32,068 nt of DNA, taken from Chloroflexota bacterium (GTDB lineage: Bacteria; Chloroflexota; Dehalococcoidia; Lucifugimonadales; Lucifugimonadaceae). Shown here one piece after another: positions 24,934-32,068 of the stretch (within the stretch, counting starts at the first letter, position 1; each line of letters starts with the position of its first letter). Under the pieces are notes generated by a model. It was not told where the DNA came from and searched no databases. It saw only the letters and a program-made list of their open reading frames with translations. Where the stretch lies: assembly GCA_030831265.1 (NCBI GenBank), contig JAURLM010000039.1, forward strand, positions 1-32,068. The letters are read 5' to 3'. The position numbers and the translations under genes were made by a program.

Positions 24934-25065
24934 ATCGGCCTGACTTTGGATACTCTGGCAAACACTGAACCGTACTCTGTCGTATCTTCTGAGAAAGAAA
25001 CTATTTCACGCGAATGGGCAAAGCCAGCCCACTGAGACAAATTGACACCTCATCCAATACCAACC

Positions 25066-25620
25066 ATGGTGGAAAATACGAAGTTGGCTCGCTTTCGAAG
25101 GGAGTTGAGAAACCCTTCGATGGCGACAGTTCTCTTGATCGTGCTCGCTGTGGCAGCGATCCCGTTGATTCTGCTTGTGCCCAGCTGGGTATCTACAACA
25201 AAAGGCAGCATCAAGTCTCGTTCTGATGCCGAATCTCTGCGAGACGCCAGTTTGCTGAGTTCCAGCGTGATAGTTCCCAGCCAGATAACCCCGTGGATGC
25301 TCAACCAGATCAGCCGGATGGAAGCTGCTGATAGCCCTTTCGATTGGAACTACACGGCGTTTACTGCGGGACCGTGCGCTGCATCAAACCTGGGCCAGTT
25401 GCCTCCGGGTCAGTATTCCGTTGCGATTCGTACCTCATGCACGCAACTTGACCTGATTCAGGCTGACTACGCGGGCGACTGCAAGACGGTTGCAGAGTGC
25501 GCAATACCGGCCGAGGCATATAAGCGTCTAGCGAGTGCGCGGTCGGAACTGCTCGAAGCGTTCTCTAACGCCGGATTCGTGTTGCCATACTCTGATCAAG
25601 AGCAGCAGACCGGGCCGTAA
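25066..25620 (+). CDS. Single-pass membrane protein of unknown function
   Basis: A 184-residue protein, not recognised. A positively charged N-terminus (KLARFRRELRNP) leads to one transmembrane helix (about 20-42, VLLIVLAVAAIPLILLVPSW), giving a predicted Nin/Cout orientation with about 140 extracytoplasmic residues. That region has four cysteines, in GPCAAS, TSCTQ, GDCKT and AECAI, enough for two disulfides, and ends in a helical stretch with a charged tail. The ATG at 25066 is chosen; the frame opens upstream to a TTG at 25042 without a ribosome site. It ends 10 nt from the stop of the convergent GGT-like gene, in line with a real gene. Confidence 0.65.
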   Translation: MVENTKLARFRRELRNPSMATVLLIVLAVAAIPLILLVPSWVSTTKGSIKSRSDAESLRDASLLSSSVIVPSQITPWMLNQISRMEAADSPFDWNYTAFTAGPCAASNLGQLPPGQYSVAIRTSCTQLDLIQADYAGDCKTVAECAIPAEAYKRLASARSELLEAFSNAGFVLPYSDQEQQTGP

Positions 25621-25630
25621 CACAGTCGGC

Positions 25631-27400
25631 CTACCAGACCGCTGCGTCTCCGTCCCTTCTGGGGTCTGAGGCAGCCATCAGCGACCGGCTTTCGGGGTGA
25701 ACCCTGATCGCGCCTTCACTGCCGTTGCCTTCAAAATCCCCGACCACTTTCACGTTGTGGCCGCGCGAGCGTAGCTGATCGACTGTTTCACCAGGAACCC
25801 GGTCTTCAATGCTCAACTCATCTCGTTCCGCGTGCGGATATGTGGAATCTGTCCGAGCCTGGAAGTGTGTCCAGCGAGGGCCTTCGATAGCTTCGGCCAC
25901 GTTAAGGCCGTAGTCAAACACGCCTGTGACTACTTGCAGGTTGGTTTGAACCTGCGTATCGCCACCGGGTGTACCGCAAACAAGTTCAAGATCACCTCCG
26001 ACCTCGGCAGGCGCGGAGAAAACCATTACTGGATTCATCGTGTGCCGTACGCGCTGGCCGGGTCGCAGGTGGTTGATGTGGTTCTCATCTATGTGCCAGT
26101 AGGTCATGCGGTTGTTCATGAGGATTCCGGTTGACCCGGCGATCAGGCACGAACCGAACATTGTCTGGATCGACTGCAACTCGCCGACGGAGTTGCCCCA
26201 GCGGTCTACCACGCAGAAGTGTGTAGTTTCGTTCCCGGCTGAAGTCGCAGGCTGGTGCGATTGACCTGATTGGCCGCGCCTGTAAAAGCGTTTTGTCTCG
26301 TCTGGTACGCGGTCCTGGAACGCCCAGGCATCTCCGGGTACAGGTTCAGGCATGGCGCGTTCAGCATGGATGTTGGCGAACCTGTTCGCTGCGTACTCTT
26401 TCGACAGCAGTCCTTCCATTGGAATATCCACGAATTCCGGATCGGCGATGTATGCCTCGCGATCGGCAAAGGCGAGTCTTTTTGCCTCGACCATCATGTG
26501 TATGGATTCGGCGGACAGATAGGGATACTTTGCCGGGTCGACCTGCTCAAACAGGTTCAGTTCCTGTAGCAGGACGTGGCCGGTGGAGTTTGGCGGAGCC
26601 TCGTAGACCGTGCGGCCTCGATATGTGGTGGAAATGGGGTCATCCCACCGAACCCGGTGCCGTTTGAAGTCCTCCATCGAAAGAAGGCCGCCGGATTGCT
26701 CGGAGAAACGGACCATCTCACGGGCGATCTCGCCCTTATAGAACGCATCACGACCATGTTCTGCAATCAGCCTGTATGTATGTGCGAGGTCAGGGTTGCG
26801 CCGTATCTCGCCCGGTTTAAGAGGCCGACCATTCGGGGCGAACACGGCAGCGGACGTTGGTGCAGTCATTAGCACGTTGTATTTGGCTGCTGAAGTGGCC
26901 TGGAAATGTGAAACCGGAACTCCATCCTCGCACAGCTCAATTGCCGGTTCGAGACAGGTTGCCAGGGGGAGGATGCCGTACTTTTCATGCGCAGACAGCA
27001 GGGCATCGACGATGCCTGGAACGGATATTGCAGTTGCGTGGGTCTGGGGGATGCCTTTGCCAAAGCGATCTGGTGTAGCGGAAAGTGGCGCTGCACCGGT
27101 GCCGTTGGCTACCTGCACCAGCTTACGGTCACGCATGTGGACCATGACGAAGCCGTCTCCACCAATGCTCGATCCCTGCGGTTCTGCGGGGCCGAGAGCG
27201 AAACCGACAGTCACGGCTGCGTCCACCGCGTTTCCCCCGCGCATCAGGGTTTGTAAACCTGCCTGTGCGGCTAACGGGTGATTCGCAACAACTGCGCCCT
27301 TGCCTCCCATGCGAACCGGACGATATGACTGGCCGCGTTCGCCGTGCGGCGTCCGGTTCTTCATGTGGTGGTCAGAGTCTGAGCTTGAACGAACCGGCAT
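25631..27400 (-). CDS. Gamma-glutamyltransferase-like Ntn hydrolase with altered substrate pocket
   Basis: A 589-residue GGT-family precursor that should self-cleave before Thr392 (ETTHFCVVD), the N-terminal nucleophile of the small subunit. The large subunit has GGNAVDAAV (55-63) and PQGSSIGGDGF. Several positions that bind the glutamyl group in canonical GGT differ: the FREMAP-type Arg region reads ANGTGAAP, LNNxMDDF reads MNNRMTYW, and the SSM motif reads HTMNP. The enzyme may hydrolyse another amide (acylase or oxamate-type). No signal peptide is seen, so it is likely cytoplasmic, unlike many GGTs. The ATG at 27400 has GGGAG upstream. The TetR gene lies upstream, so local control is plausible. 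Confidence 0.87.
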   Translation of the reverse strand: MPVRSSSDSDHHMKNRTPHGERGQSYRPVRMGGKGAVVANHPLAAQAGLQTLMRGGNAVDAAVTVGFALGPAEPQGSSIGGDGFVMVHMRDRKLVQVANGTGAAPLSATPDRFGKGIPQTHATAISVPGIVDALLSAHEKYGILPLATCLEPAIELCEDGVPVSHFQATSAAKYNVLMTAPTSAAVFAPNGRPLKPGEIRRNPDLAHTYRLIAEHGRDAFYKGEIAREMVRFSEQSGGLLSMEDFKRHRVRWDDPISTTYRGRTVYEAPPNSTGHVLLQELNLFEQVDPAKYPYLSAESIHMMVEAKRLAFADREAYIADPEFVDIPMEGLLSKEYAANRFANIHAERAMPEPVPGDAWAFQDRVPDETKRFYRRGQSGQSHQPATSAGNETTHFCVVDRWGNSVGELQSIQTMFGSCLIAGSTGILMNNRMTYWHIDENHINHLRPGQRVRHTMNPVMVFSAPAEVGGDLELVCGTPGGDTQVQTNLQVVTGVFDYGLNVAEAIEGPRWTHFQARTDSTYPHAERDELSIEDRVPGETVDQLRSRGHNVKVVGDFEGNGSEGAIRVHPESRSLMAASDPRRDGDAAVW

Positions 27401-27446
27401 GACCGTGTCTCCCGTGAATTCTGCGGTTTTAGGGCGGTATATACAT

Positions 27447-27480
27447 ACTGCCGCGCACGAATTTTCGCGTACGCGGCAGT
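27447..27480. promoter_or_regulatory. Hairpin/dyad between tetR and the GGT-like gene
   Basis: ACTGCCGCG (27447-27455) pairs perfectly with CGCGGCAGT (27472-27480), and after one mismatch three further pairs follow (ACG/CGT), leaving an 8-nt loop. It lies 42 nt after the tetR stop and 47 nt before the GGT-like start. With no T-run on either strand it could be a factor-dependent terminator or an operator for the TetR protein. Confidence 0.55.
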
Positions 27481-27521
27481 CTAGCAGCGGGAGGGCGGTG
27501 GGATTGGACGAGAACCGAAGG

Positions 27522-28175
27522 CTATTTGCGTCCGAAGCGCAGACGGCCCCGCATTGACTCGACCAGGCCGAGGGCGGGACGAGTCATTCGGGTTTCGTAG
27601 GCTGCGAGTATGACGCTGAGGCCTTCGTTGTACTTGAGCAGGTTGTTTGTTGCAGCGGTGCTGACTGCCGCTGTTACGGCCGAGCCGTAGTTGTACGTCA
27701 TCAAAGTGAAATACAGCTCCTGCGCAGGTTCAACCTGAAATCCAGCCTGTGTTAGAACGCCTGTGACGGCGTTGCTGTACCGAGTCGAACCGGGGCCTGG
27801 CTGAGCAGATGTGGCTGCAACGTACGGCGTAATTTCCGGGTGCTTAAGAATCAGGTCACGGTGAGCCCGCAGGAGCGTGCGAACGCGGTCCTGCCATGTC
27901 AACGCGCCCAGTGTTCGCGTGTCAATGCTGCCCAGCAGCGCATCAGCAACGTGCTCTGCCAGTTCTTCCTTGTTCTTAACATGGGTGTACAGAGCCATTG
28001 GTGCTACACCTAGCACTTTGGCGACGCTGCGAATGGACAGTGCGCTAAAACCTTCAGAGCGCGCAACTGTGATCGCTGCCTGTTCGATTATGTCCCTGGA
28101 CAGCTTCTGCTTCTTCCCCCGGGGAGCTGCTCCCGTGCCTGTAGTTTCTGAACCGGGGATAGCTGCGGTCGCCAT
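27522..28175 (-). CDS. TetR/AcrR-family transcriptional regulator
   Basis: A 217-residue repressor-type protein. After a 20-residue low-complexity N-terminus and the basic RGKKQKLSRD comes the TetR helix-turn-helix at about 25-75, including FSALSIRSVAKVLGVAPMALYTHVKNKEEL, with MALYTHVKNKEEL being the conserved recognition end. The C-terminal ligand-binding region is of the TetR_C type and has no clear ligand signature. The ATG at 28175 has AGGAG 6 nt upstream. The gene is co-directional with the GGT-like gene downstream and divergent from the aldo/keto reductase; either may be its target. A dyad in its leader is a candidate self-operator. Confidence 0.93.
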   Translation of the reverse strand: MATAAIPGSETTGTGAAPRGKKQKLSRDIIEQAAITVARSEGFSALSIRSVAKVLGVAPMALYTHVKNKEELAEHVADALLGSIDTRTLGALTWQDRVRTLLRAHRDLILKHPEITPYVAATSAQPGPGSTRYSNAVTGVLTQAGFQVEPAQELYFTLMTYNYGSAVTAAVSTAATNNLLKYNEGLSVILAAYETRMTRPALGLVESMRGRLRFGRK

Positions 28176-28549
28176 GTTGGACTCCTGTGAAAAATATGGT
28201 CGGTGCTTGTCACCTCAATCTGCACACAGCAGTTCGAGGTGAGTGTTTGGGCGTTTCGAGAATTCGTCGTACGGACAACGACGTGGTTGCGTCCAAGACT
28301 TTATACGGCGTACGCGTTGCGCCTTGCCGCTATGCAGTTCAAACGTAATTTGATTGTTTTTGTGAGTTCAGACAGGTAAATATGCTGGGATACACGGAAA
28401 CGGATGCCCGGAACCGGATAAAACGTGACCGTTACCGGGTGAGGCAGGTGTGTAGTAGCGCAGGGCAGGTACAAGCGTAGAATCTGACGGCTTGAAGCTG
28501 AAAAGTAAAAAACTTACAACGCACGGATAGACCATTCGGAGGTGACGGG
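28176..28549. other. 374-bp divergent intergenic region
   Basis: Between tetR (-) and the aldo/keto reductase (+). It holds the tetR ribosome site, a dyad at 28211-28241, and GGAGGTGA just before the reductase ATG. No gene, RNA or convincing paired -35/-10 hexamers were recognised. Confidence 0.6.
28211..28241. promoter_or_regulatory. Nested dyad in the tetR leader, candidate TetR operator
   Basis: CACCTC (28211-28216) is complementary to GAGGTG (28236-28241), and inside it CTGC (28220-28223) is complementary to GCAG (28229-28232) around ACACA. The 31-bp dyad starts 36 nt upstream of the tetR start codon, which suits autoregulation. Confidence 0.4.
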
Positions 28550-29488
28550 ATGCGATACAGGCATTTGGGGGCATCAGGACTTGAGGTTTCCGAGATCGGG
28601 ATCGGGACGAACAATTTTGGGGCGAGGCTCGACGCAAAGAAGTCCGAGACCGTGGTTCATGCTGCACTCGACCAGGGAATAAACCTGTTTGACACGGCAA
28701 ACATATATACACATGGAGAGTCTGAGGAGCATCTCGGCAAGGCGCTCAAGGGGCGGCGGGACGAAGCCATCATCGCCACCAAGTTCGGGATGCTGTGGGC
28801 TGAAGGACCACACGGCAAAGGCGGCTCCCGCAAGCACATCATGGATTCGCTGGAAGGTTCTCTGAAGCGCCTGGGCACCGACTATATAGACCTGTACCAG
28901 ATTCATCGGCAGGACCTGTCGACGCCCATCGAGGAGACGATGCGGGCTCTGGATGACGCTGTACGTTCAGGCAAGGTGCGATACATAGGTTGCTCAAACT
29001 ACGATGGCTGGCGGCTGGCTGATGCCATGTGGACCTCCGAGCACTATGGACTGGCACGCTTCGTCAGCGCTCAGCCGGAGTATTCGATGCTTGTGCGTGA
29101 CATCGAAAAAGAGGTGCTCCCTGCATGCGCGCATTACGGGCTGGGCATCCTGCCATACTTCCCGCTGGCTCATGGCTTCCTGACCGGCAAGTACCGTCGA
29201 GGTGAACCGGTTCCAGAGGGAACACGCCTGGCTTTAACACCCGGGGCGCAGGGACGACGCCTGACTGACAAAAACTTCGATGTCCTGGAAGGGCTTGAGG
29301 CGTTCGTTGGTAAGAACAACAAGACGCTGGTCGAGCTGGCATTTGCATGGCTGCTGGGACACAAAGAGGTCAGCTCTGTAATCGCGGGGGCAAGCAACGC
29401 CGAGCAGGTGAAGCAGAACGCCGGTGCCGCAGAATGGCAGCTATCCGCGTCTGACATGGCTGAACTGGCGACGATACTGGACAGTTAG
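28550..29488 (+). CDS. Aldo/keto reductase
   Basis: A 312-residue NADP-dependent oxidoreductase with an (alpha/beta)8 fold. The catalytic tetrad is complete: Asp48 and Tyr53 (FDTANIYTHG), Lys78 (ATKFG) and His119 (LYQIHRQD). The late cofactor-binding region SVIAGASNAEQVKQN (near 280-295) is of the AKR11/AKR12/YghZ type, which binds NADPH with an Arg or Asn-rich pocket. GGAGGTGA is 5 nt before the ATG at 28550, an excellent ribosome site. The gene is divergent from tetR, so control by it is conceivable but not shown. Substrates of the family are aldehydes and ketones of sugars or methylglyoxal. Confidence 0.93.
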   Translation: MRYRHLGASGLEVSEIGIGTNNFGARLDAKKSETVVHAALDQGINLFDTANIYTHGESEEHLGKALKGRRDEAIIATKFGMLWAEGPHGKGGSRKHIMDSLEGSLKRLGTDYIDLYQIHRQDLSTPIEETMRALDDAVRSGKVRYIGCSNYDGWRLADAMWTSEHYGLARFVSAQPEYSMLVRDIEKEVLPACAHYGLGILPYFPLAHGFLTGKYRRGEPVPEGTRLALTPGAQGRRLTDKNFDVLEGLEAFVGKNNKTLVELAFAWLLGHKEVSSVIAGASNAEQVKQNAGAAEWQLSASDMAELATILDS

Positions 29489-29518
29489 CGAGTCTGGAAC
29501 GGCATGGTGGTTGGCGGG

Positions 29519-31144
29519 TCACTCAGTTGTGATCTCGCCGCCATCCTGTGCCACTGTTTCGCCGGCGACAGTCGTGTTACGAAGTATCACCTTGCCGTTA
29601 CCGCGGGCGAACACGTTTCCGCCTACCAGACCATCACCGTAGTCGCTTCCGCGCACATCACAGTTGATCAATATGATCACTGCATCGTCGTTGGCGATGA
29701 CATCTCCGGTGATAACGGAATCCGTGATTATCATTGTCACGCGCTCGGACGCTGATAGCACGTTGACTGTGCTGCGGACTATCTCGTAATGCGCATCGCC
29801 GGAGTTCACCGTCGATGCTGTGTAGTTGCTGTCCCTGATGATCAGCGTGTTGTCTGCAAAGACATTCGGCTCCCAGCCATAGACCGAGGTATTTATTAGG
29901 GTCAGGGACGCATCAGGTCCAATCCACCACTTATTCAGGTCGTAGTATCCGCTTTCCAGGCCGTCTATCTCTACGATCGCTTCTTCCCAAGGCCGTCCGG
30001 CGATAATGCCGATCGTGATTGCGTCAGAATCGCGGATCGTGATGTTTGAACCGGGCAGCACGTTGATGCCCCATCCATCCACCGTGACGTTGTTCATGAT
30101 GAGCGAAAATTCGATGCCGTTGATTGGCTGTGGGCCATATTTGAACAGATCAACGGATGTTGGTAGTGCTGTATCTACCGTCGAACCTCCGGGCAGGCAG
30201 AGTTCTACTTCCAGCTCCTGGGAGTTTTCGATGCTGACTGCAGAGCCATCGCACACAGTTCCGCCGAAGTAGTCCCAAGTGGTGATGTCAACGTCTGAGT
30301 TTCCACTCATGAACACCCACGTGTTGCAATTGCCAACGCCAATGTCCACCTGTTCAGCGTACAACGTGGCGTTTTCCAGGAATGAATAGTTGAATGAGCC
30401 GGTGCAGTTGGAGCCTACGGACGAGTTTTCGATAGTAACCCGACTGTGACCGGAGGCCGATACGCCGTACTGGAAAGCAAAATCTTTGACGTGCGTGACG
30501 AAAGAGTTGCGGATGATGAGCTGGGCATTGTCAGTGAGGGTGATGTTGCCCTCATGCAGGAACAGCGTGTCCTCAATGATCATCTGATCATTGCCGCTGA
30601 GGTTGATGTCACCGGTCTTTTCCAGGACCTGGTCAAAAATCACGAAATCGGCTGCCGCAATCTCAGAAACATCCTGGCCAGCGCGATAAGTGACCGCCCG
30701 CAACTTTGCAGGTTCGGTGAGAACGATCGGCTTTGTATATATAGTGCCGGTTTGTGGTGATGGACTGGTGCCGTCCAGCGTGTACAGCACTCGTGCGTCT
30801 GTCTCACCGCTTCTGATAGTTACCGTTTGCGGCGTGCCGAAAACGCCACCGCTGGAATCTATGTAGGGCGCGTCCAACGTCGGGAGCGGAGTTGGCGAAC
30901 TGGTAACGACCGCCAGCGTGGCGTCGTTTGTTGCGGCACTGGAGGCTTCACTTGTTGCTGTCGGTTTTGCAATCGTAGCGGTAGGTGCTTCGTAGTCAGT
31001 CGACGTGGTTGGAGCAACCTCAACCGTTCCGCTCACACCAGGTTGTCCGGAGGCAGAACCTTCCGCGTCACCGCCGCATGCTACTGCAAGCAGGAACAAG
31101 GAAATTGCTGTCAGCAATGGGAATATTCGTCTCAGCTTCGTCAT
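29519..31144 (-). CDS. Lipoprotein with chitobiase-C-terminal-like domain and predicted beta-helix
   Basis: A 541-residue surface lipoprotein. The signal peptide ends in lipobox A-V-A-C with Cys23, followed by a Thr/Ser/Pro/Ala linker to about 90. Residues about 92-169 fit the CHB_HEX_C domain (VLYTLDGTSPSPQTG, then YTKPIVL and KLRAVTY), found beside glycosidases and in secreted proteins. From about 175 to the end the sequence is a ladder of short Asn/Asp/Ile/Val-rich turns (LTDNAQLIIRNS, NVTVDGWGINV, LTLINTSVYG), typical of a right-handed parallel beta-helix, with no obvious catalytic motif. No strong ribosome site is seen. It may bind glycans or act as an adhesin. It ends 30 nt from the convergent aldo/keto reductase stop. 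Confidence 0.85.
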   Translation of the reverse strand: MTKLRRIFPLLTAISLFLLAVACGGDAEGSASGQPGVSGTVEVAPTTSTDYEAPTATIAKPTATSEASSAATNDATLAVVTSSPTPLPTLDAPYIDSSGGVFGTPQTVTIRSGETDARVLYTLDGTSPSPQTGTIYTKPIVLTEPAKLRAVTYRAGQDVSEIAAADFVIFDQVLEKTGDINLSGNDQMIIEDTLFLHEGNITLTDNAQLIIRNSFVTHVKDFAFQYGVSASGHSRVTIENSSVGSNCTGSFNYSFLENATLYAEQVDIGVGNCNTWVFMSGNSDVDITTWDYFGGTVCDGSAVSIENSQELEVELCLPGGSTVDTALPTSVDLFKYGPQPINGIEFSLIMNNVTVDGWGINVLPGSNITIRDSDAITIGIIAGRPWEEAIVEIDGLESGYYDLNKWWIGPDASLTLINTSVYGWEPNVFADNTLIIRDSNYTASTVNSGDAHYEIVRSTVNVLSASERVTMIITDSVITGDVIANDDAVIILINCDVRGSDYGDGLVGGNVFARGNGKVILRNTTVAGETVAQDGGEITTE

Positions 31145-31319
31145 ACATTTATGGTCGATGTATCAATTTCTATATGTGTAGGCGTGAACCTGTATTCGCT
31201 GGGGGCTGAAGATGGTGTCAGCACCCAGATTTTTGACGAACACCAGCCAGGAAAACCAAACTTCGATGCTTGCGGTACGCTGTCATGCCAGTGAGCCGTG
31301 ACAATCCGAGGAGTTCAAA

Positions 31320-32068
31320 TTGACAGGTATGACCCGAATACTTGCCATTGACCAGGGCACGACATCTACTCGTGCAGTCGTGTTCGATGGCGATGCACAG
31401 CCTGTTGCCAGCGCGCAGGTGGAGCTGAGCCAGCACTTCCCGAAACCCGGGTGGGTGGAGCACGACCCGCTGGAGATTTTCGACGCCACGCTGGATGTTT
31501 CCCGTGCGGCTGTCGCCAAAGCCGGTATCGAGATGTCAGACATAACCTGCATCGGAATCACCAACCAGCGTGAAACAACCCTGCTGTGGGACCGCGCAAC
31601 GGGAAAGCCCGTCGCCAACGCCATCGTCTGGCAGGATCGGCGAACGGCCGAAATCTGCGAAGGGCTGGAAAGCCGCGGGCTCGCCGAGGACATTCGGCAG
31701 ATGACCGGCCTCGTCGTCGACCCGTACTTCTCCGGCACGAAACTGCGGTGGCTGCTCGATACCGTCGTTGACGGCCAGCAGCGGGCTGAAAGCGGCGAAC
31801 TGTGCTTCGGCACGGTGGATTCATGGCTCATGTACCGCCTCACCGGCGGGACAGTCCACGCCACGGACGTCACTAACGCCTCCCGCACCATGCTGTTGAA
31901 CCTGCATGACCTCTCGTGGGATCCCGAAATGTTCTCAATGCTGGATATACCTCGTGCTGTATTGCCTGAAGTGCTGCCATCTTCTGGAGAGTTCGGCGTG
32001 ACCAACGGCGACGTGTTCGGTGCGGATATACCAATCACCGGCGTTGCGGGTGACCAGCATGCCGCACT
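31320..32068 (+). CDS. glpK: Glycerol kinase, C-terminus cut by window edge
   Basis: GlpK phosphorylates glycerol to sn-glycerol 3-phosphate using ATP. About 249 residues are visible, and the frame runs off the window with no stop. Recognisable FGGY/GlpK motifs include LAIDQGTTSTRAVVFD (phosphate-binding), GWVEHDP, GITNQRETTLLWDR, AIVWQDRRT, MTGLVVDPYFSGTKLRW, TVDSWLMYRLTGG, HATDVTNASRTML and ITGVAGDQHAA at the end. I chose TTG at 31320 because GAGGAG (31308-31313) is exactly 6 nt upstream; ATG at 31329 would leave 15 nt. It is divergent from the beta-helix lipoprotein. No glpF or glpD is visible. Confidence 0.95.
   Translation, partial: MTGMTRILAIDQGTTSTRAVVFDGDAQPVASAQVELSQHFPKPGWVEHDPLEIFDATLDVSRAAVAKAGIEMSDITCIGITNQRETTLLWDRATGKPVANAIVWQDRRTAEICEGLESRGLAEDIRQMTGLVVDPYFSGTKLRWLLDTVVDGQQRAESGELCFGTVDSWLMYRLTGGTVHATDVTNASRTMLLNLHDLSWDPEMFSMLDIPRAVLPEVLPSSGEFGVTNGDVFGADIPITGVAGDQHAA

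Overview
The window looks like a chromosomal segment of a free-living bacterium, most likely a Chloroflexota member near the marine SAR202/Dehalococcoidia lineages. This is inference. It rests on mid-50s GC judged by eye, Thr/Pro-rich lipoproteins, very large paralogous FtsX-type permeases, and a mix of enolase-superfamily, CaiB-type CoA-transferase, SDR, PIG-L and GGT-like enzymes. No rRNA, tRNA, CRISPR array, transposase or integrase was seen.

Layout. 1-291: truncated lipoprotein (-). 456-1817: HpcH/HpaI-type aldolase with a strong intrinsic terminator, then a MazG-like pyrophosphohydrolase. 1973-3016: a two-gene regulatory unit, an excisionase-type helix fused to a degenerate receiver followed by a separate coiled-coil winged-helix protein. 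3020-4659: PIG-L deacetylase and an alpha/beta hydrolase (-). 4853-6518: purE-purK. 6520-15053: a minus-strand ABC operon transcribed permease, permease, ATPase, ATPase. 15314-16612: HtrA-like lipoprotein protease on a repetitive stalk. 16732-17574: SDR lacking the usual catalytic Lys. 17575-18238: a poorly explained stretch with one doubtful ORF. 18239-22969 (-): trpB, a 90-residue unknown, a double universal stress protein, a class III CoA-transferase and an alpha/beta hydrolase. 23125-25620 (+): dCMP deaminase, an enolase-superfamily enzyme and a single-pass membrane protein. 25631-28175 (-): GGT-like Ntn hydrolase and a TetR-type regulator. 28550-29488: aldo/keto reductase. 29519-31144 (-): beta-helix lipoprotein. 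31320-end: glycerol kinase, cut by the window edge.

Functional picture. Core metabolism is represented by purEK, trpB, dCMP deaminase and glpK. Around it lies accessory catabolism: retro-aldol cleavage, sugar-acid dehydration, CoA transfer and amide hydrolysis. The surface layer is notable: three lipoproteins with disordered Thr/Pro linkers, plus an ABC system whose two permeases each carry a large extracellular region with a predicted lectin-like sandwich. The best candidates for something undescribed are the split pseudo-receiver/winged-helix pair, the permease pair with its ATPase carrying an AbrB-like tail, and the trpB-sORF-usp operon.
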